The notes: generated from the sequence alone by a model not told the origin. 64,000 bases of DNA from Periplaneta americana (GCF_040183065.1 NC_091120.1:169663488-169727487); one strand, 5' to 3'; shown: positions 10,991-23,064, numbered from the stretch's first letter. Translations and numbers: made by a program.

Positions 10991-12580
10991 TGAAAGAAAT
11001 TTCTCATCGAAGTAGGCCTATTCCTCTTATTTTATAAGACTTCTTCATATGGAGTTATGTGAAGACCACTGTGCACAGGCCACTGATAACATACATTAAT
11101 GATATGAAACTCTATCGCGAATATGGTCATGAATATTCATGCTGACAATCTGAAAATGGCAAGACATGACTGTCGAATGAAGTTCTACATGCAACCGTGC
11201 CTGTAATAAAGAAAGAGTTTTACTGCAAAGTTCAAGGTACACTTAATATAGTTATAACTATTTAATAACCGCGTTATATTTAACTTTCAGAGAAACTTTA
11301 CGAATACGTATCTAAATAAAAGAATGACAAAACGTTAGTTTAGGCCTATATTCATTTGACTTTAACGGCGAAACATTCTTAAAGCAAACGCTGTGCTTTT
11401 GGAACACTTCTCGTCTTGAGACACTTTACTACGTAGAAATAGGATTAGTCACAGATAAATTTTACTTCTTAGTTCTATCCTACAAAAAACAACGCATAAA
11501 CGTAAATATGGAGGACCAATATTTTAACACTTAAAGATAACTTGATACTGATAATAGTTATTGTACGGTGTCAAAATATATATATAGAATGAGTATTTTT
11601 CATTAATGGATCACAAATGGTACAAAATAACTAGAAGAGAACTACCTCCTAGCTAGCTTAGTTCTTCAAAAGCACACGATATAACACAAGACTGATATTG
11701 CTGCGACACAAGCTACATTAGCCTACTTTCGTATTGAAACCTTCAACATTTTACATGTAATATTATTTATACTTATATTTAAATAGGTCTACAATCATAA
11801 GAAGCTTAATCTAAGCCTAACTCATAAATCAGAAAAGAACACAGCTCACTCAGAATATGTTATTTTCATCAGTAGAACTCATGGTGATACTCAGATTTCA
11901 TCTACTTCCTGACATATGCTAACTTATCAGTCTTTAATAAATGATAGAGTAACATGAAAAAAAAATATTTTAAATGACTGATGTTTATTAATTTGATGTC
12001 CTGTAGTATCGATGAACGGATCATAATAATTGAAGGAGAAGGTAGTAATTTATCAGAAATCTTAGTTTGAATTATGTATTTATGGAGATCGCGAAAATCA
12101 CAACATAATAGGCTAGATAGGCCTATATAATAGATTTTTACTAATCTTTACGAATTAAGTGACTCTGATTAATAATATGCAGATAAAACAATCACGACAA
12201 ATCGTGAAATAGTTATAATAGCGAAATATGAACACATTCGCGAATTATTACTATTGCGTCGTTTTATAGCGAATTTCATATTGAGTTTTTCACTTGAATT
12301 TGTTATATAACCATTACATGGTATTTCAGGTGTTCTGATTAAGTTACATTAGTGAATCAAAAGACGAAGAATTCAACATTTCACTAATAATTTGAAAATG
12401 TTAATTTGGGGGCTGCAAGTTTTTTTTTTTTAATGAATGTGTGTTAAATAAAGTCTCAATCCAACAAAATATTGTCTATTAGCCATAGCGCACCTTTACC
12501 AGAATGCAACGAACCTTTAATGTCAATTATTTGGAAAGTAATATTCATACCGAATTAGGCTAATACTCCAATTACAAAAT
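10991..12580. other. No gene or repeat recognised
   Basis: 1.6 kb of AT-rich DNA without an open frame worth calling and without inverted or direct repeats that I can see. Confidence 0.5.
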
Positions 12581-12860
12581 AATAATTGTATATAGTCCAC
12601 ACCTGTGGAGTAACGGTCAGCGCGTCTGGCTGCGAAACCAGGTGGCCCGGGTTCGAATCCCGGTCGGGGCAAGTTACCTGATTGAGGTTTTTTCCGGGGT
12701 TTTCCCTCAACCCAATACGAGCAAATGCTGGGTAACTTTCGGTGCTGGACCCCGGACTCATTTCACCGGCATTATCACCTTCATATCATTCAGACGCTAA
12801 ATAACCTAGATGTTGATACAGCGTCGTAAAATAACCCAATAAAATAAAAAAAATAATTGT
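12581..12860 (+). mobile_element. tRNA-derived SINE, family A (full length)
   Basis: Head AGTCCACACCTGTGGAGTAA with B box GGGTTCGAATCCC. The conserved body contains GGTTTTTTCCGGGGTTTTCC, and the end is CGTCGTAAAATAACCCAATA. A short duplication AATAATTGT flanks it (12581-12589 and 12852-12860). Best reference copy of family A, which has about ten copies in the window. Confidence 0.85.
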
Positions 12861-13023
12861 CTTTTCCAAAATTTCCATTAATCTCCGCCAAGAGTACAAA
12901 TCAATCTCCAACAATCTCCGCCGACGCCAATGTTAAAAAAATAGATGATAAAATTCATCTCCATAAATACCTGCCCCTGATTATGTACCTTAACTCCTCT
13001 AAAATCGGAAAATAAAATTAAAA

Positions 13024-13977
13024 TACATAGGAGAATCGAAAAGTAACGCACAATTTTTTGTGGCAACGATCTTAATAGATGAGTAAAATAAAATAATGCA
13101 CAAGAAAGCTATAGGTTTTACCTACATTTCAATACAGGACACATTTCTCCCATCGTGATATCATATTCTGTATACCTCGTTCATAAAGCTCAATTTTCTG
13201 AGCGTATAGCCACCTGTGCACAACTGATTCCACTCCTTTTTTGAGCACGTTATTTTACGACGCTGTATCAACATCTTAGGTTATTTAGCGTCTGAATGAT
13301 ATGAAGGTGATAATGCGGGTGAAATGAGTCCGGGCCCAGCACCGAAAGTTACCCAGCATTTGCTCATATTGGGTTGAGGGAAACTCCCGGAAAAATCCTC
13401 AACCAGGTAACTTGCCCCGACCGGGAATCGAACCCGGGCCACCTGGTTTCGCGGCCAGACGCGCTAGCCGTTACTCCACAGGTGTGGACTCCACTTCTTC
13501 ATCCGAACCGATCCCTCATAGGGATTTTTTCATTGCTCCGAAGACATGAAAGTTAGACGGTGCGAAGTCTGGGCTGTAGGGTGGATGACTGCCGCTTCAA
13601 TGCCTCTGACATTGGATGGTGTTGCAGCGGTCACTGGTAGGCCGAAACGTGCTTCGTCGGCGGTCCTCTTCGAAAAACCTGCACCACCTGGAGATGTTGC
13701 TACGGTCCAGACAATCAGCACCATACACCTTAATATTTCCCTGTGGATTTCACTCGGACTTTTTCGTTTTACCCACAAAGAAACGGACTACACAAGTAGA
13801 CGATGCTAGCACACACGCCATCTTTACTCGGTAGTTGCCGCTCGTTGCGTCATGGTGAACCAGATCGAGCCATTGCTGTCTGTAGCGCAAGACTCAAACT
13901 ATCCAATTTTTAACGTACTAACCGAAATAGTATTCCATAAAAAATTTTGTGCGTTACTTTTCGAACCTCCCTCGTAT
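13024..13977 (-). pseudogene. Mariner-like transposon relic split by a SINE
   Basis: Terminal inverted repeats sharing TCGAAAAGTAACGCACAA lie at both ends (13035-13052 and about 13945-13962), next to TA. On the minus strand the right part contains HPPYSPDFAPSNFHVFG, the mariner signature just before the last catalytic Asp, then a stop. Left of the SINE, the frame resumes with the C-terminal block ...HRWLYAQKIELYERGIQNM. The N-terminal half is missing or unrecognisable. A family A SINE (13239-13489) was inserted after the C-terminal region had formed. The protein would have been a cut-and-paste transposase; this copy is dead. Confidence 0.75.
13239..13489 (-). mobile_element. SINE family A inserted in the mariner relic
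   Basis: Reverse-oriented family A: body then head, ending TTACTCCACAGGTGTGGA. Near-identical 10 bp duplications TCCACTCCTT (13229-13238) and TCCACTTCTT (13490-13499) flank it, so it interrupted the transposase coding region. Confidence 0.85.
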
Positions 13978-14744
13978 TACAATTTAATACATAATTATTG
14001 TTGTTGATGGAAGAAAGTAACGTACCTAACCATATTCTTCGTCTACCACAAGTTTCACTTGAACTCGTAAAGATTTGGGATTAATTCGCCAGTCTGAATA
14101 TTTTTATAAAACCATTAGTTTTTCTCAATTTTTTTTCTAGAACTGTGCTTCGATCAATTCATACGGACCCACTCATCGTCATTTAGATACAGTCCCAATT
14201 GTTGGAGGTGGCAACAGACTGTGGACTATGGCCCTTAGAAACACGAAGGCTACCATTGATACTGGCGAGTAGCTGCTCTTGCAGTTTGGTGGATATAGCC
14301 ACGGTACGATATGGTGAAGTCTCTCGACCACAAACTTCCAGTAATGCTGTATGACATTGTCGAACATTCTTGCCTCTTGCAATCTGAATTTCAATAAAGC
14401 ATCTTTGTTCGTATTTGCTAGATATTGTAGAGAGCTACAGATAACAGTCTACAAATTAAACTCACTACAAATATCTTATAAATGAGATTATTGTCTTCAA
14501 ACTCACAGATAACATACATCAGATGCTCTTCTTTCTCACGGTTATCAGCTTGCATCATTTATCGCTGATAGTGCCACATACAAACATTGTTGGCATTAAT
14601 TATTGAATGACCCATGTAATTTTGAAGTCTGTAGGGACATGGTGAACGTAATTTTAAAAATTCTGAGACGTATTTCTGCATTTAGCTACGGAATTGAAAA
14701 TAGTTTTTAATTGCACTCACATGCATATTGGCTAAAAAAATTAT
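13978..14744. other. No gene recognised
   Basis: AT-rich. The open frame at 14179-14394 (minus) has no domain. Nothing else is seen before the palindrome. Confidence 0.45.
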
Positions 14745-15365
14745 ACCAAAGTTGTTATTATTTTGGTCCAACAGAATAATATCTGTTATAGTGACAATTA
14801 ATATTTGAGAAGAAAAATTCGTTCCGGCGTCGGGGATCGAATCCGGGTCCTTGGTTCTACGTACCAAGCGCTCTGACCACTGAGCTACGCCGAATTCAAC
14901 CCACAGTACCGGATCGAACTCTCCTCCTACAGTGTTATTTCCCTTTTGTGGCCTGACTCCAAGTTGGGCATATACGTTGACGTTTATATTTCAAATCAAC
15001 TGCCATTATACAAGGAGCGCACTCCGCTGAGTGACTAATGGCCGAGATTCCGCAGTAAAGTGCACAGCAATCTGTACAGAAACATGCACTGCTAGCTAGG
15101 CGAATTTACTAAAGATGTTATTATTTTGGTCCAACAGAATCCCGGCTCCTTGTATAATGGCAGTTGATTTGAAATATAAACGTTAACGTATATGCCCAAC
15201 TTGGAGTCAGGCCACAAAAGGGAAATAACACTGTAGGAGGAGAGTTCGATCCGGTGCTGTGGATTGAATTCGGCGTAGCTCAGTGGTCAGAGCGCTTGGT
15301 ACGTACAACCAAGGACCCGGGTTCGATCCCCGGCGCCGGAGCGAATTTTTCTCCTCAAATATTAA
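14745..15365. repeat. Large palindrome of family E SINEs with a 33 bp direct repeat
   Basis: Arms 14798-15018 and 15145-15365 (221 bp each) are near-perfect reverse complements around a 126 bp spacer. Each arm carries a family E tRNA-like head plus a shared upstream leader, ending at CAAGGAGC. A 33 bp sequence containing TTATTTTGGTCCAACAGAAT is at 14745-14777 and again at 15108-15140 (31/33 match), the second copy being inside the spacer. Confidence 0.9.
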
Positions 15366-15973
15366 AAAATTGTAGTACACTTATTTTAGCCATTTTATTT
15401 CACGTCCTTTTTTCACGCAATTCATGAAAGAAGCAGGATGGAATCACTAGCATCCATGTGGGATCGAGAGTTTCTCAACACATGGATAGAAATTTTCAGC
15501 GCCTCTGCCTGCCTGCTAGTCTGACCTACTATATACAGTATATATCCAAGATGTTACGGTTTTCTGTTGATTTTTCTTCCTTTCAAGGAAGAAAGAAAAT
15601 AGGACGCATGGGAGAAGAGACTTTGTGTATAAGTTCTTATTCTGAATCGGAGCTATCCGCCTTCTGCTCTTCTAACGGGTTTTTCTATATTTTTTCCATC
15701 TTTTCCCCTATTTTTTTATTATTTGAAACCTTTCCTTTCACATCTTTCTCTCTTACTCACCCCTCTCCCTTACCCTTTTTTTTTATTCATCTCGTTGCGA
15801 ATTGAAGGGTACGCGTGCCTGAGTTGTGCCGATCAAAGGCTGGCCAGCCGGACCGGGCGCACTTTGCTAAAGAAATCCATCACACATACAGGCGTCATTG
15901 GTTCATGAGTGGACTATGTCGCTGGCTTTCAAAATCAAGTAGAATTCATACGTCTAATGCTACGCTTCACATT
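15366..15973. other. No gene recognised
   Basis: Pyrimidine-rich stretches near 15700-15790 make a long open frame (15458-15805) that looks non-coding. No repeat match seen. Confidence 0.45.
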
Positions 15974-16269
15974 TTAAGGGCAGCGGGCTATGAACTCGTA
16001 TAAAAATTATGGCAAAACAAACAGTAGGCCTAACACTTTCGACAATATCTACCATAAGATTTATGACAGCCATAAATAAATGTTATCACTAAATCTTGAA
16101 AGAATGCTGAATTGAATAGGTGATAGTTCCTTTAATTTAGATTCTCTATTTGTCCTTTACAATTTAATTGTTGCAACGAATTGAAAATATACTTAAACAT
16201 AAGATCACATAGGTACATTTTCTTGGTAAACTAATGATGCCATTGATCGTAAATTTTCATCATATTGGC

Positions 16270-16624
16270 TTAAGGGGACACTCAACTTAAAAATTGGAGA
16301 AAAAGTGTCATAGAAATGAAAAATTAAATTTCTACATTAATTTACGTGACAGAACTAAAACAATGCGCAGAATTCTTCCCCTATTCATTGAGAAGTCACA
16401 GTCAAATGCACAAAGCCAAAAAATAAAAAATGATCATTAAAAGTGATACTTCAATTAATGATTGATTAAAAATTGAAATATTTTTTATTTTGAAAAGTAT
16501 TGGATCTAATAAGCTGAGATTTTGCATGTTACTTTCCATGTGTATATTAAACTTTTTCTCCAAATTTGAAAAAGATTGGTCAAATAGGAAAAAAGTTCCA
16601 AAATATAGTTGAGTGTCCCCTTAA
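16270..16624. mobile_element. TTAA-bounded MITE (355 bp)
   Basis: Perfect 17 bp terminal inverted repeats TTAAGGGGACACTCAAC and GTTGAGTGTCCCCTTAA. The TTAA ends fit piggyBac-type MITEs. Non-coding. It is inserted in the larger element 15974-17614. Confidence 0.85.
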
Positions 16625-16788
16625 GATAGCGAAACTCAATTTTTATTTTTGTAACTTTAAAATTATCCTAGTTTCATAACTTCATTAAAAGCTATGAAAA
16701 TTATTTTACCAAAACTCTAATGTTTTAACATATCACAAAAGCCACAGATCTTTCTCAAATTAAGTAAAAAGTGAGTTTCATATAGCTG

Positions 16789-17320
16789 TAGGGGAGACTC
16801 GGCCAATTCCACAATATTAAGAAGTAAATCTATCATATTTTTATCAAATGTTTATTGAAAAATATTATCAAGGTATGTAGACATGGACGAAACCTTTCAT
16901 CACCAAATGAGATAAATTAAAATGCAAATATATTTAGTTGTACATACATTACAGTTGAAAAAAAAAAAACAACTGGGTAAGTAATTCCGCAACAGTGCGG
17001 ATAAATCCGCAATAGGACTTGGCTAATTCCGCAGTAGTAAATAATTATGAAATATATTATGAAAGTAATATAAAAGGAACAATTTATATGTAACAATACT
17101 CACTTTCTTCACAGCTGTGTAGCAAAACACGAAAAACAGCCAACTTTCGATGTTTTACTGTATTGCCGACAGAGGTGTCGACCAATATCCTTGATTTTTT
17201 CTATAGCACTGCAGAGGACAAGTCTCCTGTTGACAGCCTCTCAAAACTTACGTTCACGCTATTGTAAAGCCACAGTAAAATCATATATGTACTACTGCGG
17301 AATTAGCCGAGTTTCCCCTA
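16789..17320. mobile_element. TA-flanked MITE (~532 bp)
   Basis: Left TAGGGGAGACTCGGCCAATT and right AATTAGCCGAGTTTCCCCTA are inverted repeats that continue into a short CCRCA motif. Related GCTAATTCCGCAGTA and AATTCCGCAAC sequences recur inside at 16980-17040. TA at both ends suggests a Tc1/mariner-type MITE (inference). Confidence 0.8.
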
Positions 17321-17759
17321 TGTAAGATCTGGTAAAATATTAGGAACAATGGCATCATTAGTGTACCAAAATTGTACCTGTGTGATTTTACGTGTCAGCA
17401 AATTTTCGTTTTGTTGCAACAATTAAATAAATTGTTTAGGACAAGTGAATAGTCTAAGTTAAGTGAACTGTATGTCATTCAATTCAGTTTTTTCTCGAGA
17501 TTCAGTGGTAACATTTATGTATGGCTATCATAAATATTGTGGTGGTTATTGTCAAAAGTGTCAATGCATGTTTTGCCATAATTTTGATATGCGTTCATAG
17601 CCCGCTACCCTTAAGATGAGTCAACTGGGCGGCGAATCCAAGTTAAAAATTTCCATAAAAATATAAAAGTACTGGCACTCGGAGCACAATGTGCAGTAAC
17701 AGCGAAAATAAGTTATGGGCTATGTTGAAATAAATGCCTGGAACAATTTGCTAATTAAA

Positions 17760-18240
17760 TTCAATTGCGTAGGCTGTGTTATAAATTTCGATGTCGATAA
17801 CTATAAAGAAAAGAAAATAAACAAATTTCAACAAATATGCGGAAACAATAAAGAGAACTTTGACCAAACAAACCGAGGAAAGAAACAAAACTGGAGTTCT
17901 GTAAGATAATGGCAGTCCCTGTGCTCATGTATGACAGTGTATCATGGATAATAAAAGAAAACGATTAAAGTAAAATATAGGCAGCAGAAATGAGATTTAT
18001 AAAGAAAATTAAAGAGTGTACTAGTCGGGACATAATAAGAAACGAAAATATCCGAGAAAAATTAAATATTCATTAAACGAATGATGGAATTGAAGAAAAT
18101 AAATATAACTGGAAAGAGTACATGAACCGCATAAGTGAAGAAAGAATTTCAGTCTTGATAAAGAAATATGAACCTCACGGAAAAAGAGACATCGGACGTT
18201 GCAGAAAAAAGATGGATGCAACGGATAGAATGCCTAATCC
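17760..18240 (+). pseudogene. LINE ORF2 C-terminal fragment, decayed
   Basis: Broken frames on the + strand read KINKFQQICGN, then AVPVLMYDS, then the block RNENIREKLNI and EYMNRISEERI, followed by KYEPHGKRDIGR. This order is the post-reverse-transcriptase C terminus of non-LTR retrotransposons. Several stops and frameshifts. It ends near an A-rich run at 18250-18285, possibly its poly(A) tail. No RT core is present. Confidence 0.7.
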
Positions 18241-18374
18241 CTGAAGTGCAGAAGAAAAAAAAAAAAAGAAGAAAAAAAAAAAAGAAATTGTCAATTCGAC
18301 CATTACACCATTGATTTTTTTACGTCAGAAATCAAATTTTCAAATTTGTGCCAGTCAATATGGAATTTGTAGGT

Positions 18375-18708
18375 TTTCTCGCAACACTCCCACTCTTACT
18401 GCCATTTTTCACCAATTCATTATTACCATCTGGTTCGAGTACTTAGAAGGGAAGAAATTTTCTCATGACATTTCGGCCAATGTATGGGACCGGTACCCAC
18501 CCAGCATCGTGATGCAGTTGGGGCGCTACGATAGGTAGAGAAATCCGGTTGAGAAAGCCAGCTATAACGGCTGGGGGGATTATCGTGTTAACCACACGCT
18601 ATCTCCATTCTGGTTGGATGATCGTTCACCTTTGCTTCGGCATGTGGACGTGAGGTCAGTAGCCGGCCGGGCCTTTCAAGGGCTGTGGCGCCACGGATGA
18701 TGATGATG

Positions 18709-18768
<60 letters not shown>

Positions 18769-18769
18769 T
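18375..18769 (+). mobile_element. SINE family B copy with (ATT)n tail
   Basis: The family B body (GAAGAAATTTTCTCATGACA ... GGGCTGTGGCGCCACGGATG) runs from 18432 and passes into (GAT)n then (ATT)n at 18696-18762. The segment before it (18375-18420) is similar to the sequence just beyond the minus copy at 45.5 kb, so it may belong to the family. TATTACCATCT occurs on both sides (18421-18431 and 18759-18769). Confidence 0.75.
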
Positions 18770-19643
18770 CATAAAGAAGTGCTAGGCGTTGTCAGGCAGC
18801 AATTTCGTCGACAAATAATACGATCTTGGGCGTACACCTGATCAGTCGCTTTAACTCTAAACTGGTTGAAATACATAACAAGGTGTTACAAGTTAGTTTC
18901 TCTCAGGAGTGGGCCTTTCAGATTGCGTCGTGGACGGCATTCCGTTGGGCCTCACTTAAGGGGCACCGGGGGTAGTAGCTCTGACATTTGAATGAAATTA
19001 TGAAACTTTTTTTGGATATTCTGGTTCTCCTCAACAAATCGGACAACTTTTGTTTGAAACATTGAGTTGAGTCTTAAAGTTGAAGTCTTAAGAAATTACA
19101 GTTTGTCTGAAAATAATACAGCCCTCAGGAAAAACCCTAATTGTGACCTTCTCCGCCTGCTTTCTTAATAATTTTATAAGAATTAATTAAATGGAAGTCT
19201 GAACGTAATATGTAACTTCATTTGCTTCGGGATTTTACCTTACCTAATGTATCAACAATATTATTTAAATAGCGTACTTTATTTTGTGTTATTTGTAGCA
19301 CGGCCCAAAAAAAAAAACTAGGTATTAAATTAAACATTGATAAAAAAACATTGTCTATAGAAGAAACAATATAAATGTAAAATTTTAAATTAATCAAGTT
19401 GCATTTTATAATTTCATTTAATAATCCCTCTGAATCTATTATGAAAATAAGTTGTTAGTGCATTTTGTTGTAAGCATTTTTAGTCTTTTAGCGTTTTTCG
19501 TAATGAAAGTTCCCTGTGAAATATACAGAATAGGTGCTATTTACAAATTATTTATCACCGATATCATTTTTCTGTATGTGCTTTGATCCTGGTTGAGTGG
19601 AAGAGAAGGCCTGATGGCCTTAACTCTGCTAGGAAAAATAAAA
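18770..19643. other. No gene recognised
   Basis: AT-rich. A TTAAGGGGCACCGGGGG sequence near 18957 looks like a TTAA-type TIR, but no partner end was found. AACCCTAATTGTGACCTTCTCCGCC-like sequence near 19132 (quoted part exceeds one motif) resembles the body of family F SINEs. Confidence 0.4.
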
Positions 19644-19644
19644 C

Positions 19645-19693
<49 letters not shown>

Positions 19694-20032
19694 GCCCCGC
19701 GTCGTGGCGTCGTGGTCTAAGGCATCCTGCCTAGGACTGGCGTTACGGAATGCGCGCTGGTTCGAATCCTCATGGGGGAAGAAATTTTCTCATGAAATTT
19801 CGGCCAGTGTATGGGACCGGTGCCCACCCAGCATCGTGATGAACTTGGGGAGCTACGATAGGTAGCGAAATCCGATTGCGAATGCCAGCTATAACGGCTG
19901 AGGGGATCATCGTGCTAACCACACGATACCTCCATTCTGTTTGGATGATCGTACACCTCTACTTGGGCATGTGGACGTGAGGCCAGCAGCCGGCTGGTTG
20001 GTCTAGACCCTTCACGGGCTGTAGCGCCACGA

Positions 20033-20082
<50 letters not shown>
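19644..20082 (+). mobile_element. SINE family B, most complete copy, between (ATT)n arrays
   Basis: The tRNA-like head begins at ~19694 (GCGTCGTGGCGTCGTGGTCT, B box GGTTCGAATCC). The body (GGGACCGGTGCCCACCCAGC ...) ends with GTAGCGCCACGA at about 20032, followed by (ATT)n to 20082. A second (ATT)n array (19644-19693) abuts its 5' end. Confidence 0.85.
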
Positions 20083-20086
<4 letters not shown>

Positions 20087-20247
20087 CATGTTAAATCCTT
20101 ATGTATAGTAAACTATGTTACATATTGTATAACTTACGTGGTAGCTTAGGGCCTATATCGTTTTCAATCTTTATACGCCGGCAGAGTCCGGATGTCCTAC
20201 TTGGAGTTATAATAAGACATCCATACAAATATGTATAAAGTTTACAT

Positions 20248-20534
20248 AGTACACCTTTCATTTTTTATTTTTTATTGGGTTATTTTACGACGCTGTATCA
20301 ACATCTAGGTTATTTAGCGTCTGAATGAAATGAAGGTGATAATGCCGGTGAGATGAGTCCGGGGTCCAGCACCGAAAATTACCCAGCATTTTCTCGTATT
20401 GGATTGAGGGAAAACCCCGGAAAAAACCTCAACCAGGTAACTTGCCCCGACCGAGATTCGAACCCGGGCCACCTGGTTTCGCGGCCAGACGCGCTGACCG
20501 TTATTCCACAGGTGTGGACCAGTACACCTTTCAT
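20248..20534 (-). mobile_element. SINE family A with perfect 14 bp duplication
   Basis: Minus-strand copy at 20262-20520. AGTACACCTTTCAT flanks it exactly at 20248-20261 and 20521-20534. Tail on the left is T-rich (A-rich on the element strand). Confidence 0.9.
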
Positions 20535-21084
20535 ATGAAAGAATGAATGAATGAAAATACTAATGGACTTGGTATCTAGAGCTTATTTCTTGTCATAATA
20601 TAAACTTTTCTATGCCATGATATCTTTTGTGCACATTGTTATTTTAATAAAAACAACGCTTCCAAAGTTCAGGTAAAACTGCAGAAATAATGTGTTTAGC
20701 GGTGCATTTCTACGCGAAAATTTGTAAAAACTTGCCCCAAGAGACGAATGTCGCTAACTTAATTTCATAAAATTTAACCTAAAAAAACTATGTCTTGTTA
20801 GCGGATAGTTATAGACTAACATAATATGTAATTAGCTTTCCCAAATCAATTGGATGTAGTATAATGGATTGATGCTATGGTTACTACCCTTTTTTTTTTT
20901 TTTGTTCGGAGGAGGGGCTCGAAGACTAGCACTGCAGACTCTAGTGGGTTTATTGTGCCTTACCGCTTCTATAGTTGGAATGAATTTTTGAAGTCCGAAC
21001 AGTCGCAACCTTGTAGATATCGAAACTCAACCGTGTGGTGTCATCTCTCGATTAATCCAGCACTTCTTAAGGTTCCGATGGAAT
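20535..21084. other. No gene recognised
   Basis: AT-rich with a T12 tract near 20890. The open frame at 20877-21092 is a by-product of that tract. Confidence 0.45.
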
Positions 21085-21300
21085 TCCACTAGAGAGAGAC
21101 CCTCCATCCTCTTGAAAGCGTACTACGCCTCCTCATACTGATGCCATCTGTTCGCCAGTCACAATACTACATCACGCCGAACCGTTTTGAATGGATATTG
21201 TTGAAATGATAATGAATATTAAAATGAATAGCGAAGGTGGAATAATGAAAAAAAGAAGCTGTAGAATCACGAGAAAACCACTCAGGAACCTTAGCTCTGC
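21085..21300. repeat. Dispersed repeat, relative of 3660-3960
   Basis: Shares GAAAGCGTACTACG-like sequence, an ACAATACTACATC block and ACGAGAAAACCACTCAGGAA with the 3.7 kb copy. Unclassified SINE-like repeat. Confidence 0.45.
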
Positions 21301-22200
21301 CCACTTGTCCTGTTGACATAGGCCTACTTAGATTACTTGCTAAGGATAAAAGGGTCAAAATACTATTTAATATTCTACTCACATATCAAATAAACGAAAG
21401 ATATTCACTGTTGCTAAATTTACTTCACCATCAGGGTCCTAAAAACTGAGTAGGATTTCAATTTCAGTAAGCAATACCATAAAACAAAATGTTATCTTAA
21501 AGAATTTCAGTTTTAAAGTGACGAGTAGCAATACCCGTAAGTGCTTTTTTTTTTTTTTTTTTACACAGGAAAATATGTAGGTATTTTTTCAAGGAAACAT
21601 ACACATACGCCTATATATAAGTGCTTATAAATTTATTAAGGTAACTTTTCGCTTGATGTCGCTTTTAGCCCTAATTCAGAATCAAACCGGCAGAACGATC
21701 TCCCCGATTTTAATTGGCCACCTCACAGGTTTATTGATAGTTTCGCTTGAGCGGCATATATAGGCTTATTTGAGCAGCACAACCATGTCTTGTGATCAGT
21801 TTTATCACATTCCCCTCCCCTCGTGTATGTGGTACCTAAGTGGTTACGTCCATTTTCGGCTTTTCCCATTCAAAATTTTCTAGAGCTCCTTCAGTGGAGC
21901 AGCGTAACCCGGAGTGAGACAAGTGGCCAACAGGCTTGGAGCTCACATATTCAGTTTCTTTCAGCCCCGAATCATTTGCGAGGACGCGTATTGCATACTT
22001 TTTAAATGTCTCCTCCCACTTCTTCTCTTTCAATTCAATTCTCATGCCATTTCAGTTACCATCATTGCGTGGACAGGTTAATATCGTACATTTTGTTGTT
22101 GAGCATTTTTAAAAAATGGTGACTGTGATTGCAACGCTGTGAAAATTTCGGTCCCATTTTATATCAAGTCGACACAAAATAATTTCTGATAAGAAAACCC
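21301..22200. other. No gene recognised
   Basis: Contains a T18 tract near 21545 and AT-rich DNA. Open frames at 21823-22045 on both strands are not supported as coding. Confidence 0.4.
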
Positions 22201-22207
22201 TACTGAT

Positions 22208-22717
22208 ATGGGTGAGAAATGCCAGACAAAAGGTTCAGTTTTCAAACAAAATTCGTCCGGTAGATGTCGCAACGTTCAGGTTCTCGAGAATATCGCAGCA
22301 GTGAGGCTTGTTATCATATCTCCACGACGGTCAGCCATTAAGCATGGTCTGGTATTGGGAATATCTGATCGGAGTGTCAAACGAATCTTACACCTACACC
22401 TCAAACTCCATTCCTATAAAGTTACGGTGGTTCAGGAACTTCGTCAACGTGACTGGTTCAACCGCCAAGATGCTTGCAGACCACACTGGAAAACGTTCCA
22501 GGCGATGCTGTTGTGCTCAGCAATGACTAAGCTCATTTTCATTTGTCGGGCTGCGTCAACAAACAAAACATTCCATATTGGTACCCAAGAAAACCCTCGA
22601 GAAATGCATCAGCAACCTCTCCACAGCGAGTGTGTTACTGTTTGGTGTGCTGTTACACAATTTGGAATAACAGAGACATACTTTTCTGAGGAAGAAAGGC
22701 GCACAGTCACTGTTTGA
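22208..22717 (+). pseudogene. Tc1/mariner-like transposase relic
   Basis: One open frame of 169 codons still reads like the N-terminal helix-turn-helix half and the start of the catalytic domain. Recognisable blocks are ENIAAVR, SPRRSAIKHG, GISDRSVKRILHLHLKLHSY and VVQELRQRDW, then HSECVTVWCAVTQFGITETY. The segment that should hold the first catalytic Asp (the usual SDEAHF-like motif) is corrupted or frameshifted around 22505-22560. The protein stops shortly after, without the remaining catalytic motifs. Normal members are about 340 residues. The protein would have been a DNA transposase; this copy is inactive. No TIR pair was found. Confidence 0.75.
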
Positions 22718-23064
22718 GGAGTATATACGTAGCTCGTGTGGGCAAGCACTTGAACGATATTATCTTTCAAACAAGTGATATCAAAATAGCAAAACGTTTT
22801 CTGTGAGATGGTAAAATAAAATTTTGAATTGTTGCTCTTGTTATATATGTTTCTAGTTGGGAAGATCATTCTACCGGACACTATATAATCCTACCATGCA
22901 TTTTGGAAATAAATTCGGACTCTTCATAATTATTAGAAAAATGATCGAATATGTGGGTATGGAGGATTACAGAACTTAAAACTGATAATATTTTTAAGAT
23001 ACCTGTACCCGACATTTTGTATACATTAAAGAATTCCATTTATTGAATTTGTTTAATTTTATTC

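Larger units (their letters stand above)
15974..17614. mobile_element. TTAA-bounded long-TIR element carrying two nested MITEs
   Basis: Left end TTAAGGGCAGCGGGCTATGA (15974) and right end GTTCATAGCCCGCTACCCTT plus AA (to 17614) are diverged inverted repeats. The similarity runs about 280 bp inward (to ~16250 and from ~17335), with shared AATTATGGCAAAAC and ATGATGCCATTG/CAATGGCATCAT. TTAA termini suggest a piggyBac-like mechanism (inference). No transposase frame is seen. Two other elements (16270-16624 and 16789-17320) lie inside, so little original core is left. Confidence 0.8.

Noticed and set aside
12555-12761. Short open frames with SPGSSTESYPAFA- or DSNPGHLVSRPDAL-type peptides (also 20353, 35170, 54170)
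   Set aside because: Chance frames across family A SINE copies; the repeated peptide reflects the repeat, not a protein family.
14820-15360. tRNA genes (also 7200, 42.1 kb, 60-140 and SINE heads)
   Set aside because: Heads have A and B boxes and partial cloverleafs but oversized anticodon loops, no U33 and long shared bodies; they are SINEs, not functional tRNAs.
18421-18769. Target duplication TATTACCATCT for the SINE B copy
   Set aside because: The sequence left of the supposed insertion site is itself similar to the flank of the 45.5 kb SINE B copy, and the right copy merges with an ATT array; the duplication is not secure.
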